Source: Methanothrix sp.
GTDB taxonomy: Archaea > Halobacteriota > Methanosarcinia > Methanotrichales > Methanotrichaceae
DNA: 36,359 bases
Reading direction: 5' to 3'
Assembly (NCBI GenBank): GCA_026394565.1
Contig: JAPKYA010000089.1
Location: forward strand, 1 to 36,359
The notes under the pieces were generated by a model that saw nothing but the letters and a program-made list of their open reading frames with translations, was not told where the DNA came from and searched no databases. Below are positions 1 through 7,962 of this stretch, in pieces (position 1 is the stretch's first letter; each line of letters begins with the position of its first letter). The position numbers and the translations under genes were made by a program.

Positions 1-200
1 ATCTGAAGTTCCAGAAAGACAACAGCCTTCACTGCCCATACCACATTAAAGATGGCATTCCGGCTTTATCATGGTTTTCATCTTGCTTGTATGATCCCTG
101 TCCTGAGGATCATGAGAGTTTGTGGTGAAAATCGTAACCCATAGGTTTAGCCCAAAGGTAGATTCATCTTATCGATGCAAAGCCCAAGAGATAAAATAAC

Positions 201-692
201 TCATCGTCTGCAGCAGCCGCCCCTCCCCCCCTCCAGGGTCTCGGCGGTCTTCATGGCTGCAGCAGCCTCCTTTTTCCGGCCCAGGCACTGCAAGGCTAAC
301 GCCGAATTATACCAGGCCCCAGAAAAATAAGGGTCTGCGGCGATGGCCGCCTCAAAGCAGCCTAATGCCTCGGTATATTTTTTCTGCTGGGCCAGCACCA
401 TGCCCTTGTTGCTCAGAGCTTGCTTATGCGCAGGTGCGAGCTTGAGTACCTCCTCGAAGCACTGGAGGGCCTCAGGGAAGCGTTCCAGGCTGGCCAGAAC
501 CAGGCCCTTGTTGTTCCAGGCGTCGATCAGGGTCCCATCGATGCCCAGAGCGTGATCGTATGCTTTCATCGCCTCTTCCCCCTGCCCGCAGTTGCATAGC
601 TCATTTCCCTTCTCCAGCCAGAATCCGGCGGACTGCGTTTCACTGGCGGATGGCATCATGAGTACGGAAAAAGCCTGAATTGGAGAGAACAT
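201..692 (-). CDS. TPR repeat protein
   Basis: 163 aa, made almost wholly of four consecutive 34-residue tetratricopeptide repeats (about residues 23-56, 57-90, 91-124 and 125-152), with the usual W/G/Y and A/F/P positions (for example AWNNKGLVLASLERFPEALQ). TPR arrays form a helical scaffold for protein binding; the partner cannot be told from sequence. No signal peptide or membrane segment is obvious, so it is probably cytosolic. The tail is Gly/Cys/Arg rich (GGRGGCCRR). The start is uncertain: ATG at 692, or the ATG pair at 659/656, which would remove an unconserved-looking leader; none has a clear ribosome binding site. It lies 53 nt downstream of the DUF166 gene on the same strand. Confidence 0.85.
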   Translation of the reverse strand: MFSPIQAFSVLMMPSASETQSAGFWLEKGNELCNCGQGEEAMKAYDHALGIDGTLIDAWNNKGLVLASLERFPEALQCFEEVLKLAPAHKQALSNKGMVLAQQKKYTEALGCFEAAIAADPYFSGAWYNSALALQCLGRKKEAAAAMKTAETLEGGRGGCCRR

Positions 693-745
693 AAACTGGT
701 GGAATGTCTCTCAATGCAAAAAGGTTTCGACGAAAAGAAAGATCT

Positions 746-1531
746 CTAGTCCTGTCTCTTCGCCCTCTTGAAGGCGTCCTCCACCGCATCGCGAATGATG
801 TAGCCGCCCTTGTGCAGCACTGTGTCCCCCAGCTCCGTGTCCCTCTCCATCGATCCCGTGCAGGGGTAGGCATGATGCGCCTCGGAGATTCTCTCTCTGA
901 TGTCGGGCTGATCAGGCTCCAGGCCCAGGAGGCGCTTGGCCACAAACCAGGTGGAGCCGCAGGGCGCTGTGCGCAGCACACTGGCAGCCAGGATGTGGTC
1001 CTTGCCCGCCCGGCTCTTTTGCACAGTCACATCGATTAAAGGATCGCCAATGCCCGCCTCAGTGAGGAAGGCATAAATGTTCGGCTTGGCCGGATCTGGG
1101 CGAAGAGCGCAAAAAGGCTTGGCAAAGGCCGCCTCCATCCCCAGCTCCGCAGCCTTCTCCTCCAGTTGCTTTCTCTGGCCCAAAGGAAGCTCGCGTGGCG
1201 ACTCCGAGCCGCCCACAATGCCCTTCACGCCCGCCTCCTTAAGCCTGGGAAGCAGGCCGAAGAGAATGTCGGGATGAACATTTATGACCAGGGCGATGTC
1301 CGCGGCAGGAATATTCTGGGGCAAGAGCGGCTCCACATCATCGATGAAGTCCCCGAGGGATGCGGGATCGGGCATCTCCACCAGGGAGACGATGTTCTCA
1401 GCATAGCCCGGCCGGACATTGCGGCACTGGCTGCAGGCCTCGCCACAGGAAATGCAGAAGCCCGAATAGTTGATGAGATTGCCCACCACTCGCGCACCAA
1501 ATTCGCCATTGTAGAATACTACCAGTTTCAA
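746..1531 (-). CDS. DUF166 family protein
   Basis: About 261 aa from a TTG start at 1531. This start is preferred because GGTGA lies 4 nt upstream and the protein then begins KLVVFYNGEFGARVV, as expected for the family; a longer frame begins at a TTG at 1567. Cysteines at about residues 26-35 (CISCGEACSQC) and conserved segments such as GGSESPRE and ASVLRTAPCGSTW mark the archaeal DUF166 family. Some database entries label the family a thymidylate synthase, but a recognisable ThyA is encoded at 18404-19069, so that label is doubtful here. The Cys cluster suggests a metal or Fe-S site (inference). The function is not established. Confidence 0.85.
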   Translation of the reverse strand: MKLVVFYNGEFGARVVGNLINYSGFCISCGEACSQCRNVRPGYAENIVSLVEMPDPASLGDFIDDVEPLLPQNIPAADIALVINVHPDILFGLLPRLKEAGVKGIVGGSESPRELPLGQRKQLEEKAAELGMEAAFAKPFCALRPDPAKPNIYAFLTEAGIGDPLIDVTVQKSRAGKDHILAASVLRTAPCGSTWFVAKRLLGLEPDQPDIRERISEAHHAYPCTGSMERDTELGDTVLHKGGYIIRDAVEDAFKRAKRQD

Positions 1532-1624
1532 GCCTTCACCACACTTGCATAATGCAATAGAATGCAAATAACGTTTGCGGGCTCTTTGATCCGGGCCCTA
1601 AATAAAAAAAGGTTTTTAGCCACA

Positions 1625-2632
1625 TTATGCGGCCTTTGCCTGGCAGGATGTGGCCAGGCGGCGCGCTGCATAGAGTATGGCAGCAAAGCCCAGGCTCATG
1701 GAGATCAATGAGACCAGACCGCCCACAAACGGCAGCAGAGAGAGCACATTGAGGATGACAAATCCGATCACGAAGTGGACCAGATCGCTCTGCTTCTTCT
1801 TGGCGCGCTCGCCGATCCATTTGCCTAGGCTGAAGGAGACGAAGGTCCCGCTGAGCATGAGGGCCGCCAGGATGAGCAGAGCTGAGATCGAGGCAATGGG
1901 AAAGCCCACCACCGTCGCCGCCACCAGCAGAATTGCTATGAATGAGGCGATGATCATAACGAATCCCAGTAGGGTTTTGAGAAGAGTTGAGCTTCTCACC
2001 TCGCCGTCCACAGCCAGGAAGATGCCGGGCAGATACTTGACCAAAATCAATCCCAAAATGAAGTAGCCCAGAATGGCCAGCAGGCTGAAGATGTTAAAGC
2101 CCATATCATTGTCCGCTCTCTTCTCAGCCTGATCCTCTACCTTGTGGAATTTCACCGCGGTCGCCGAGCCGGTGTTATTGAATTGATTGGCGCTGACGGT
2201 GAGGGTGCCGTTGACCCGTCCCGCATTGACCACAAGGCCGCCGCCGATGAGTGCATCTCTTTCAATCGCCTTGCCTGGAAGGATGTTCACCTGGCCGCCC
2301 GCCGCCACCAGATTGGTGCCGATGTTGCCGCCCAGGTTGACATTGCCACCCATCACTACAACCTTTCCCCCCACATCAGCATTGACATAAACCTGGCCCC
2401 CGGCAGCGATAACGTCGCCCTTCACCGGGGCATTGATGTTCACAGTGCCTCCGGCAACTATGGCCGAGTCCACCGGGGCATTGATGCTCACCATGTTGCC
2501 CGCAGCGATGATATCGTCGGCAACAGCCGTGTCTATGGAGATTGTATCTCCGGAAAAAGTCTGCAATGCCTGCCCTGTCGAGCAGAGCAGAACAAGAGTC
2601 ATTAAAACGAAAAATGCTTTAGTACACATCAT
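1625..2632 (-). CDS. Secreted bactofilin-like beta-helix protein with C-terminal membrane helices
   Basis: 335 aa from the ATG pair at 2632/2629, which has GGTGA 5 nt upstream; a 24-residue upstream extension of the open frame is unlikely to be translated. Residues 1-20 form a signal peptide (TKAFFVLMTLVLLCSTGQA). Residues about 35-130 are a roughly 17-residue repeat built on AGGxVxINA/GD units, typical of bactofilin-like right-handed beta-helices. The C-terminal half has about four hydrophobic helices (FSLLAILGYFILGLILV; LLGFVMIIASFIAILLVAATV; ISALLILAALML; VIGFVILNVLSLLPFVGGLVSL). The design suggests an extracytoplasmic beta-helix tethered to the membrane, perhaps structural. A TATA-like GTATTTAAAC lies upstream on the minus strand near 2715-2724. 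The precise role is unknown. Confidence 0.8.
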   Translation of the reverse strand: MMCTKAFFVLMTLVLLCSTGQALQTFSGDTISIDTAVADDIIAAGNMVSINAPVDSAIVAGGTVNINAPVKGDVIAAGGQVYVNADVGGKVVVMGGNVNLGGNIGTNLVAAGGQVNILPGKAIERDALIGGGLVVNAGRVNGTLTVSANQFNNTGSATAVKFHKVEDQAEKRADNDMGFNIFSLLAILGYFILGLILVKYLPGIFLAVDGEVRSSTLLKTLLGFVMIIASFIAILLVAATVVGFPIASISALLILAALMLSGTFVSFSLGKWIGERAKKKQSDLVHFVIGFVILNVLSLLPFVGGLVSLISMSLGFAAILYAARRLATSCQAKAA

Positions 2633-2771
2633 CCCATTCACCGAAATTAAATAGCATCTTCTCCAATAAATAACCAGTGTATGAGCTATATCATTCAAAT
2701 TCAAGTTCCAGTTTAAATACTAAGAACATATAAACGGTTTTGCTGAGAAGGATTCGTATGGGTGGCCTGAT

Positions 2772-3338
2772 TTGAAGATCGCAGTGGACATTGACGGGGT
2801 ATTGGCGGATCAAGTCAGCGCTGTCCTGGATGCAATTGAAAAGGAGTATGGACTGAAGTATTGCAAGAGCGATGTCGATCGTGCCCACTGGAGCTTTGCG
2901 GGAAGAGAGATCTGGTCGGAGATAGCCAGGTTGCTGGCCGATCCGGAATATGTTATGAGGGTGCCGCTGATCGAGGGCTCGCAAAAGGCCATCAAACAGC
3001 TTTGCATGCATGATGTAATCGTTGTGACGGCCAGACGGCCCAATGCAGAGGAGGCCACCAGAAGATGGCTCTGCAGGCACTTTCCCAGTCTCACCCAGTA
3101 CTATCATGCCAGGACCGGCACCAAGCATAATATTCCCTCCGACGTGCTGATAGATGACCTGGATATGAACATCGTGGAATTCGTGAGAAGCAATCCCGAT
3201 CGGCGGGGCATTCTTTTCCTGCATCCCTGGAGCTTAAATGGCACGGATATCGAAGATTATTCAGACCAGGTATACTATTGTCCGGAGTGGCAAAGTGTGG
3301 TGAGATCTATTGACAATATTATGGGCGATCGACCTTGA
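2772..3338 (+). CDS. HAD-superfamily 5'(3')-deoxyribonucleotidase-like hydrolase
   Basis: 188 aa from a TTG start with GGTGG about 7 nt upstream; the nearby ATG at 2758 is out of use because its frame stops at once. HAD motif I is DIDGVLAD (D6 nucleophile, D8 acid), motif II is VVTAR (T86), K118 is a candidate motif III lysine, and motif IV is VLIDDLD (D128, D129). The short alpha-helical cap after motif I matches the NT5C-like nucleotidase family, which dephosphorylates small phosphomonoesters such as nucleotides; the substrate here is inferred. Its stop overlaps the next start by 4 nt (TTGA at 3335-3338), so it is probably translationally coupled to the U32 gene. A TATA-like ACATATAAAC at 2727-2736 could drive both. 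Confidence 0.85.
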   Translation: MKIAVDIDGVLADQVSAVLDAIEKEYGLKYCKSDVDRAHWSFAGREIWSEIARLLADPEYVMRVPLIEGSQKAIKQLCMHDVIVVTARRPNAEEATRRWLCRHFPSLTQYYHARTGTKHNIPSDVLIDDLDMNIVEFVRSNPDRRGILFLHPWSLNGTDIEDYSDQVYYCPEWQSVVRSIDNIMGDRP

Positions 3339-5896
3339 AAAGACTGCCTGAACTGCTCGCCCCGGCCGGCTCGCCCGAGGCCTTGGCCGCAGCCATTGCC
3401 ACAGGAGCCGATGCCGTTTACATTAGCGGCAAGAGATTTGGGGCAAGAAAATTCGCCGCAAACTTCGATGAGATCGCATTAGCTCAGGCCATAGACTACG
3501 CACACCTGGCGAGCGTAAAGGTCTATGTGACCGTCAACACTCTTATCCGGGAAAATGAGCTCTACGATGTGGCCGAGTATCTTCTCCGGCTCTACGAGAT
3601 GGGCGCAGATGCCGTGCTGCTGCAGGATCTAGGCGCAGGCCTACTGGCCAGCCGCATGGTGCCACAGCTGGAGAGGCACGCCTCCACTCAGATGACCATC
3701 CATAACAAAGAGGGCGCTCTCTGGGCAGAGCGCGCTGGATTTAAGAGAGTTGTTCTGGCCAGAGAGGTTGGGCTGGATGAGATAAACGAGATGGGAAAAG
3801 AGACCGCAGCGCAGGAAATCGGCCTGGAGGTATTCGTGCACGGAGCTCTCTGCTACTCTTACTCCGGACAGTGCCTTCTCTCCTCGGCCATCGGCGGGCG
3901 CAGCGGCAACCGGGGCATGTGCGCCCAGCCCTGTAGAAAGCCCTATGTGCTGCTGAGAGGCGAAAAAGACAGTTACGGCCGGCCGGCCGGCCTGGCAGCA
4001 CAGCCGCAAAGAGAGCGATTTCTCATCTCCACCCGCGATCTTTGTGTTTACAGGCATCTGGATAAGATCGTCCGCTCGCCGGTAAAGTCCCTGAAGATTG
4101 AAGGACGGATGAAGTCCCCGGAGTACGTGGCCATAGTTACCAGCATCTACAGAAGAGCCCTGGAGGCCATTGCCAAAGGCAAGTGGTCGCCCTCTCCAGA
4201 GGAGGAAAGAGACCTGGCCTTATCCTTCAACCGCGACTTCACGCAGGGCCACCTGCTGGGGGCCGGGGATGTCATGGGCAGGGAGATGTCGGACAACCGG
4301 GGCATTCTCATCGGCAGCGTGGCCTCCTTCGATGTCCATAGAGGCGAGGCGGCGATAAGGCTCTCCGGGCCCATCTGCCCTGAGAAGGGCGACGGCCTGG
4401 TCTTTCTGGCACCGGGCCAGGAGATGGGACTGGTGGTACAGAAAGTGGTACAAAAGGACGGCCTGCTGCGGCTTATAACGCCGGAGAGGGTGCGCCCAGG
4501 CACCAAAGTCTATTTGACGGGCAGCACTGCTCTGGCCAAAAAGGCACAGGAGATCATCGCCTCCGCCAAGATAGAGATCCCCCTGGATCTGACCATCACC
4601 TGGCGAGAGGGCACGCCTCTGCTGCAGGCTGCGCTGGAAGAATGCCGCGGCGTCCAGGTCAAAGCCGCCTTTAAAATGGAAAAAGCCAAAAATCAGCCTA
4701 CTTCCCGGCAGCAGATCGAATCGCAGATGCGCCGCACAGGTGGAACGCCCTTTGTCGTCCGAAAGATTGCTATGGACTACGCAGGGGATCTTTTCGCCCC
4801 CCTGGGAGCCTTAAACCAGCTGCGCCGCGATCTCCTGGAAAAGGTGCAAGAGGCGCTCCTGGAAAAGAGACGCCCCACGATGGAGATGGTAGAGCGGGCT
4901 CGATATATATTGAAAGAGATGAAACTGTCCGCCTCAGCCGCACCATCCACTTCATCTCTCACTCGATCCGCCACAGCCCCGGAATCTGCTGCAGGCAGCA
5001 GACCCTCACTGGCGGTTTATGCCGACAGCCTGGAGACGGTGAGGGGCGCAGTAGAGGGGGGATGCAGGCGGGTTTACTTTGAGCCCATCTTGGGAGAGGA
5101 GGAGAAAGATCGAGCATCAAAGGCAGAGATGATGATAGAAGAGGCAAAGGCCATCTGCGGGAACGAAGAGCTGATCTGGAAGTGGCCCAAAATCACGCAC
5201 GCCGATTTCTTCAAGTTCGCCGGACCCTTGCTGGCCAAAGCAAATGTCGATGGGATCATGGTGGAGAACGTGGGAGACATCCAGGCCGTTATGCAAGCCG
5301 GGCCCGGAGCCCATCTTTTCGGAGCCTCCGGCCTGAATGTCTGCAATCACCTGACGGTGCAAGCGCTCTCTCCACCCCTAGAGCTTCTTACCCTCTCGCC
5401 GGAGCTGTCCGCCCGGCAATTGGCCAATACCGTCGCTGCTGTGCGCGATCTTGCGAACGCGCCCCAGATGGAGCTGATGGTGCAGGGCAACCAGGAGGTG
5501 ATGGTGGCAGAGGACTGCATGCCTCTTCCGACCAAAGGAAAATATGATCCAGACGAGTTCTGGGGCCTGCAGGACATGAGGCGCATCTTTCCTCTGCGCC
5601 TAGACGATGACAGGAGGACGCATATCTTCAACTCCGCCGAGACCTGCCTGCTGGACCAGATGCCTGAGATCTTCGCAATCGGCCTGGATGGGGTAGCAGT
5701 GGATGCGAGGGGCCGGACGCGAAAGTACGCCCGCGAGATGACGGAGATTTACAGAAAGGCCATAGATATGACAGAGAAAGGCGAAAGTACTCTCCACCAA
5801 GATATGGAATGCCTGAAGGAGTCCCTCCGGCCCCTGGCCCTGGGAGGCTTAACCCACGGCCACTTCCAGAAGGGTCTGAAGGATGAGATCAGTTAG
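3335..5896 (+). CDS. Peptidase U32 family protein (DUF3656-type, two-part)
   Basis: 853 aa. It starts at a TTG inside the previous gene's stop. The N-terminal about 280 residues carry the U32 signature, E165 V F V H G through C173...C180 and LLSS. C173, C180, C196/C200 and C237 are spaced like the Fe-S ligands of the U32 relatives UbiU/UbiV/TrhP. A central about 100-residue insert resembles DUF3656, and residues about 560-830 form a second, diverged TIM-barrel-like part. Many U32 proteins annotated as collagenases are in fact Fe-S hydroxylases acting on tRNA U34 or quinones. A tRNA or other hydroxylation role is therefore more likely than proteolysis, but this is inference. The two-part length resembles bacterial long U32 proteins. 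Confidence 0.87.
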   Translation: MKRLPELLAPAGSPEALAAAIATGADAVYISGKRFGARKFAANFDEIALAQAIDYAHLASVKVYVTVNTLIRENELYDVAEYLLRLYEMGADAVLLQDLGAGLLASRMVPQLERHASTQMTIHNKEGALWAERAGFKRVVLAREVGLDEINEMGKETAAQEIGLEVFVHGALCYSYSGQCLLSSAIGGRSGNRGMCAQPCRKPYVLLRGEKDSYGRPAGLAAQPQRERFLISTRDLCVYRHLDKIVRSPVKSLKIEGRMKSPEYVAIVTSIYRRALEAIAKGKWSPSPEEERDLALSFNRDFTQGHLLGAGDVMGREMSDNRGILIGSVASFDVHRGEAAIRLSGPICPEKGDGLVFLAPGQEMGLVVQKVVQKDGLLRLITPERVRPGTKVYLTGSTALAKKAQEIIASAKIEIPLDLTITWREGTPLLQAALEECRGVQVKAAFKMEKAKNQPTSRQQIESQMRRTGGTPFVVRKIAMDYAGDLFAPLGALNQLRRDLLEKVQEALLEKRRPTMEMVERARYILKEMKLSASAAPSTSSLTRSATAPESAAGSRPSLAVYADSLETVRGAVEGGCRRVYFEPILGEEEKDRASKAEMMIEEAKAICGNEELIWKWPKITHADFFKFAGPLLAKANVDGIMVENVGDIQAVMQAGPGAHLFGASGLNVCNHLTVQALSPPLELLTLSPELSARQLANTVAAVRDLANAPQMELMVQGNQEVMVAEDCMPLPTKGKYDPDEFWGLQDMRRIFPLRLDDDRRTHIFNSAETCLLDQMPEIFAIGLDGVAVDARGRTRKYAREMTEIYRKAIDMTEKGESTLHQDMECLKESLRPLALGGLTHGHFQKGLKDEIS

Positions 5897-6159
5897 GGCA
5901 TTTCCTTTCCCGAGAGGAAGCAGCAATAGCCGTAGCTTATCGGCCCCAGCTTCGTCGTCTCACAGGGAAACTCCGGGCACTGGAAGCAGAGAGCTACGCC
6001 CTTTTGAAAAGCGCAGGTGGCGATCCGGCACATCCTGTTCTCTCTGGGACGGCAGCCTGCCTCTCCATTGGGGCACTTGCCCGAGGCCATGCGGGGGCAA
6101 ACCTGACAGGCTATGCCGCAAACGCCGATTTTCAGTTGATAGGGCGGATCAGAGGACAT
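5893..6159 (-). CDS. DUF3795 cysteine-rich protein
   Basis: 88 aa with twelve cysteines (14, 18, 21, 29, 36, 44, 49, 58, 61, 66, 79, 80). The CGIACQVC start and CFQCPEFPC middle are the hallmark of DUF3795, a small family common in methanogens and anaerobes, presumed to bind zinc or Fe-S clusters. The start codon overlaps the end of the Dabb gene by 11 nt, so the pair is likely cotranscribed and coupled. The 3' end overlaps the end of the convergent U32 gene by 4 nt. The function is unknown. Confidence 0.85.
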   Translation of the reverse strand: MSSDPPYQLKIGVCGIACQVCPRMASGKCPNGEAGCRPRENRMCRIATCAFQKGVALCFQCPEFPCETTKLGPISYGYCCFLSGKEMP

Positions 6160-6451
6160 AATCCACCACTATCCGGCTCTCGCATGCTTTGCCGACAAAG
6201 TTCGCCACCTTGACGTGCTCAGGGTGCTTCTGATAGCTGTAAAGGGCTTCTTTGCTCTCGAATTCTGAAATAAGTACCAGATCATAGGCCACGCTCGCCT
6301 CGATGAAGTTGATGCCCACCTCGAAGAACTTGATCTCGTCGATTTGGTCGGGGAGGGCCACCAGCTTGGCCTTCAGCGTCATGATATTTGCCGCCTTGTC
6401 TCCGCCCTCTGCCCATTCCTTGAGCTTGAACATAACGATATGCTTGATCAT
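6149..6451 (-). CDS. Dabb (stress-responsive A/B barrel) domain protein
   Basis: 100 aa from ATG at 6451 (MIKHIVMFKLKEW), chosen because GGGAGG lies about 9 nt upstream; the open frame extends 16 codons further without support. The whole protein is one Dabb domain (PF07876): the opening IKHIVMFKLK, the central EVGINF strand, and the YQKHPEHVKV signature. Dabb proteins form ferredoxin-like alpha/beta-barrel dimers. Some are cyclases or haem-related enzymes, but most have no known reaction. It is the first gene of a pair with the DUF3795 gene. A TATA-like ATTATAAACT on the minus strand near 6507-6516 is well placed for its promoter. Confidence 0.9.
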   Translation of the reverse strand: MIKHIVMFKLKEWAEGGDKAANIMTLKAKLVALPDQIDEIKFFEVGINFIEASVAYDLVLISEFESKEALYSYQKHPEHVKVANFVGKACESRIVVDYVL

Positions 6452-6519
6452 CCGCAAAAGCCTCCCAGCCACCCGGCATATTTTCTCTTCTGTGCTCACA
6501 TGCTTAGTTTATAATGATA

Positions 6520-6666
6520 ATGGTTTTCCCGAAAGAGTGCAGCGAGTGTGAAGACCTGGACCACGCTGCCCTGCTTGGCGGATGGAAAAGCGAGAGCGAA
6601 GAATGGAGGGAACGGGGGATCGAAAAGCGATTTAATTGTCCTATCTTTTTTGCGTCAAGCTGGTGA
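6520..6666 (+). CDS. Possible 48-aa cysteine-containing small protein
   Basis: An open frame ATG-TGA giving MVFPKECSECEDLDHAALL... and ending NCPIFFASSW. It has a CxxC pair near residues 7-10, one further Cys near 40, and an acidic/basic middle (KSESEEWRERGIEKR). Third-position composition looks coding-like, and there is no competing frame. The TATA-like sequence just upstream is too close to the ATG to serve it and more likely belongs to the divergent Dabb gene; no ribosome binding site is seen. I do not recognise the family. It is offered as a candidate only. Confidence 0.35.
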   Translation: MVFPKECSECEDLDHAALLGGWKSESEEWRERGIEKRFNCPIFFASSW

Positions 6667-7411
6667 GATACACTTTTGAGATGGCATTAGTAAGTGTTAA
6701 ACTCGACGGATATGAATAAGGAGGGAGTAAATGGGCCATCGACTTTCGCTAATATAGAATCCTTACCAAAGGAGATAACGGAAAAGAGAGAATCGAGGTC
6801 TCAGGCAGGCCAGCGCCGAAAGCCACAGCGTCCTTTTGAAAGAGCCAGTCACCGCAGTGATGGCCTGACCCTGCCCGAAGCCCGACTAAAAGCTGGAAGG
6901 CGGCACAGCACTGGAATTTGACACAGCGTCCATTTTACGGGAACCCGTTCTCATGGGGCCATGGTGCTCGCCCTCAGCCACTGGTTTGTGACGCGCTCCT
7001 GTCCCGGCCGTGTATTAGCGCGAGAGATCCCGGCAGATTGCTAGGCCTATTATGGCCTGCAACTTTCAGCCGCCGGAATTCTTATGCCTCACAGGCTCGT
7101 AACCGAATGCATTGCCACGAAGGCATGCATCTCCTGAAACAAGGACCAAATCTTCCCTGCCAACAGAGCATTATCGGAATTACGTTGAGCCCACGGCACG
7201 CCCGCCAACCCTTGCAGGAACGCGACAAACTATCTATATAATCGTTATGGATATTTGTAGTTTGCGGTTGAGGTCGAATCCTATTCCTTGAAGCCCTCCC
7301 CTCGATGCGCTCGTCCGCCAATTCCTGCTGCCGCTTCTGGATAGCCAGGCAGCAGGCACAACGCGAAAGCAATGCGACTTTGATCTCGAGCACTATTTCA
7401 TAAAGAAATAG
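6667..7411. other. Gene-poor intergenic stretch
   Basis: About 750 nt with no frame that I can support. Several 70-110 codon frames exist on both strands (6694-6921, 6918-7241, 7082-7393), but none resembles a known family and their amino-acid content is rich in Arg/Gly/Ser/Cys, as expected from noncoding GC-rich DNA. An AAGGAGGGAG at 6718-6727 looks like a strong ribosome binding site, but the ATG 4 nt after it opens only an 8-codon frame. Could be a decayed gene. Confidence 0.4.
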
Positions 7412-7420
7412 CTTTATATT
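7412..7420 (+). promoter_or_regulatory. Putative TATA box of the psiE-like gene
   Basis: CTTTATATT sits in an AT-rich stretch about 65-70 nt before the ATG at 7484. This would give a transcript start near 7440 and a leader of about 45 nt. Assigned from composition and position only. Confidence 0.35.
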
Positions 7421-7483
7421 GAAACATACAACATTTTATTGCGTAGTGCGGGCAGCAAGGATTCGGAAGAAGGGCTCTGTTTC

Positions 7484-7891
7484 ATGACATATCTTGAAAG
7501 GTTTCAGAATGCAATATTGACCCTCTTGACATGGACAATGACTCTTGTAACTTTTTTGGCCACTATGGATGTGATCTACACCCTGGCCAAATACCTGCTA
7601 TTGCCTCCCGTAAACCTGCAAATCAACGAGCTATTGAGCTTTTTCGGAAGCATACTATTGGTGCTCATCGGAGTAGAGCTTCTGGAGACCTTCAAGAACT
7701 TTCAACTGGATAAGACGGCTAATGTCCTGAGTGCATTGCTGGTGGCCTTGATCGCCATAGCCAGGAAAGTTATCATCATGGAGATAAACGACGATACGAA
7801 TGAGATGGGACTGATCGGGCTTTCTGCAATCATAATATCGCTATCTTTGGGTTACTTTTTAATCAAGAGAAGCGGATCTATGGGAAAATGA
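7484..7891 (+). CDS. PsiE family membrane protein
   Basis: 135 aa from ATG at 7484 (MTYLERFQ); the open frame extends 15 hydrophilic codons upstream. Four hydrophobic segments at about residues 10-35, 50-70, 78-100 and 108-128 match the phosphate-starvation-inducible PsiE family (PF06146), as does the conserved INELLSFFGSILLVLIGVEL. PsiE proteins are small inner-membrane proteins of unknown activity; the phosphate link was shown in enteric bacteria and may not hold here. The gene converges with the giant glucan synthase gene. Confidence 0.8.
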   Translation: MTYLERFQNAILTLLTWTMTLVTFLATMDVIYTLAKYLLLPPVNLQINELLSFFGSILLVLIGVELLETFKNFQLDKTANVLSALLVALIAIARKVIIMEINDDTNEMGLIGLSAIIISLSLGYFLIKRSGSMGK

Positions 7892-7962
7892 CCTGCAGAC
7901 GTAGAGGAGACTTTTTGTCGCTGTATGATCTAGGATAATAAAAGCCGGACCTCTTCCGCCCC

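Noticed and set aside
3-128. Open frame on plus from the window edge (LKFQKDNSLHCPYH...ESLW, stop at 126-128) that could be the end of a gene
   Set aside because: Only 41 codons, no recognisable family; an open frame of this length arises easily by chance. The upstream sequence would decide.
6694-7393. Three frames of 75-107 codons on both strands
   Set aside because: Arg/Ser/Gly-rich products without family resemblance, mutually overlapping, weak start signals.
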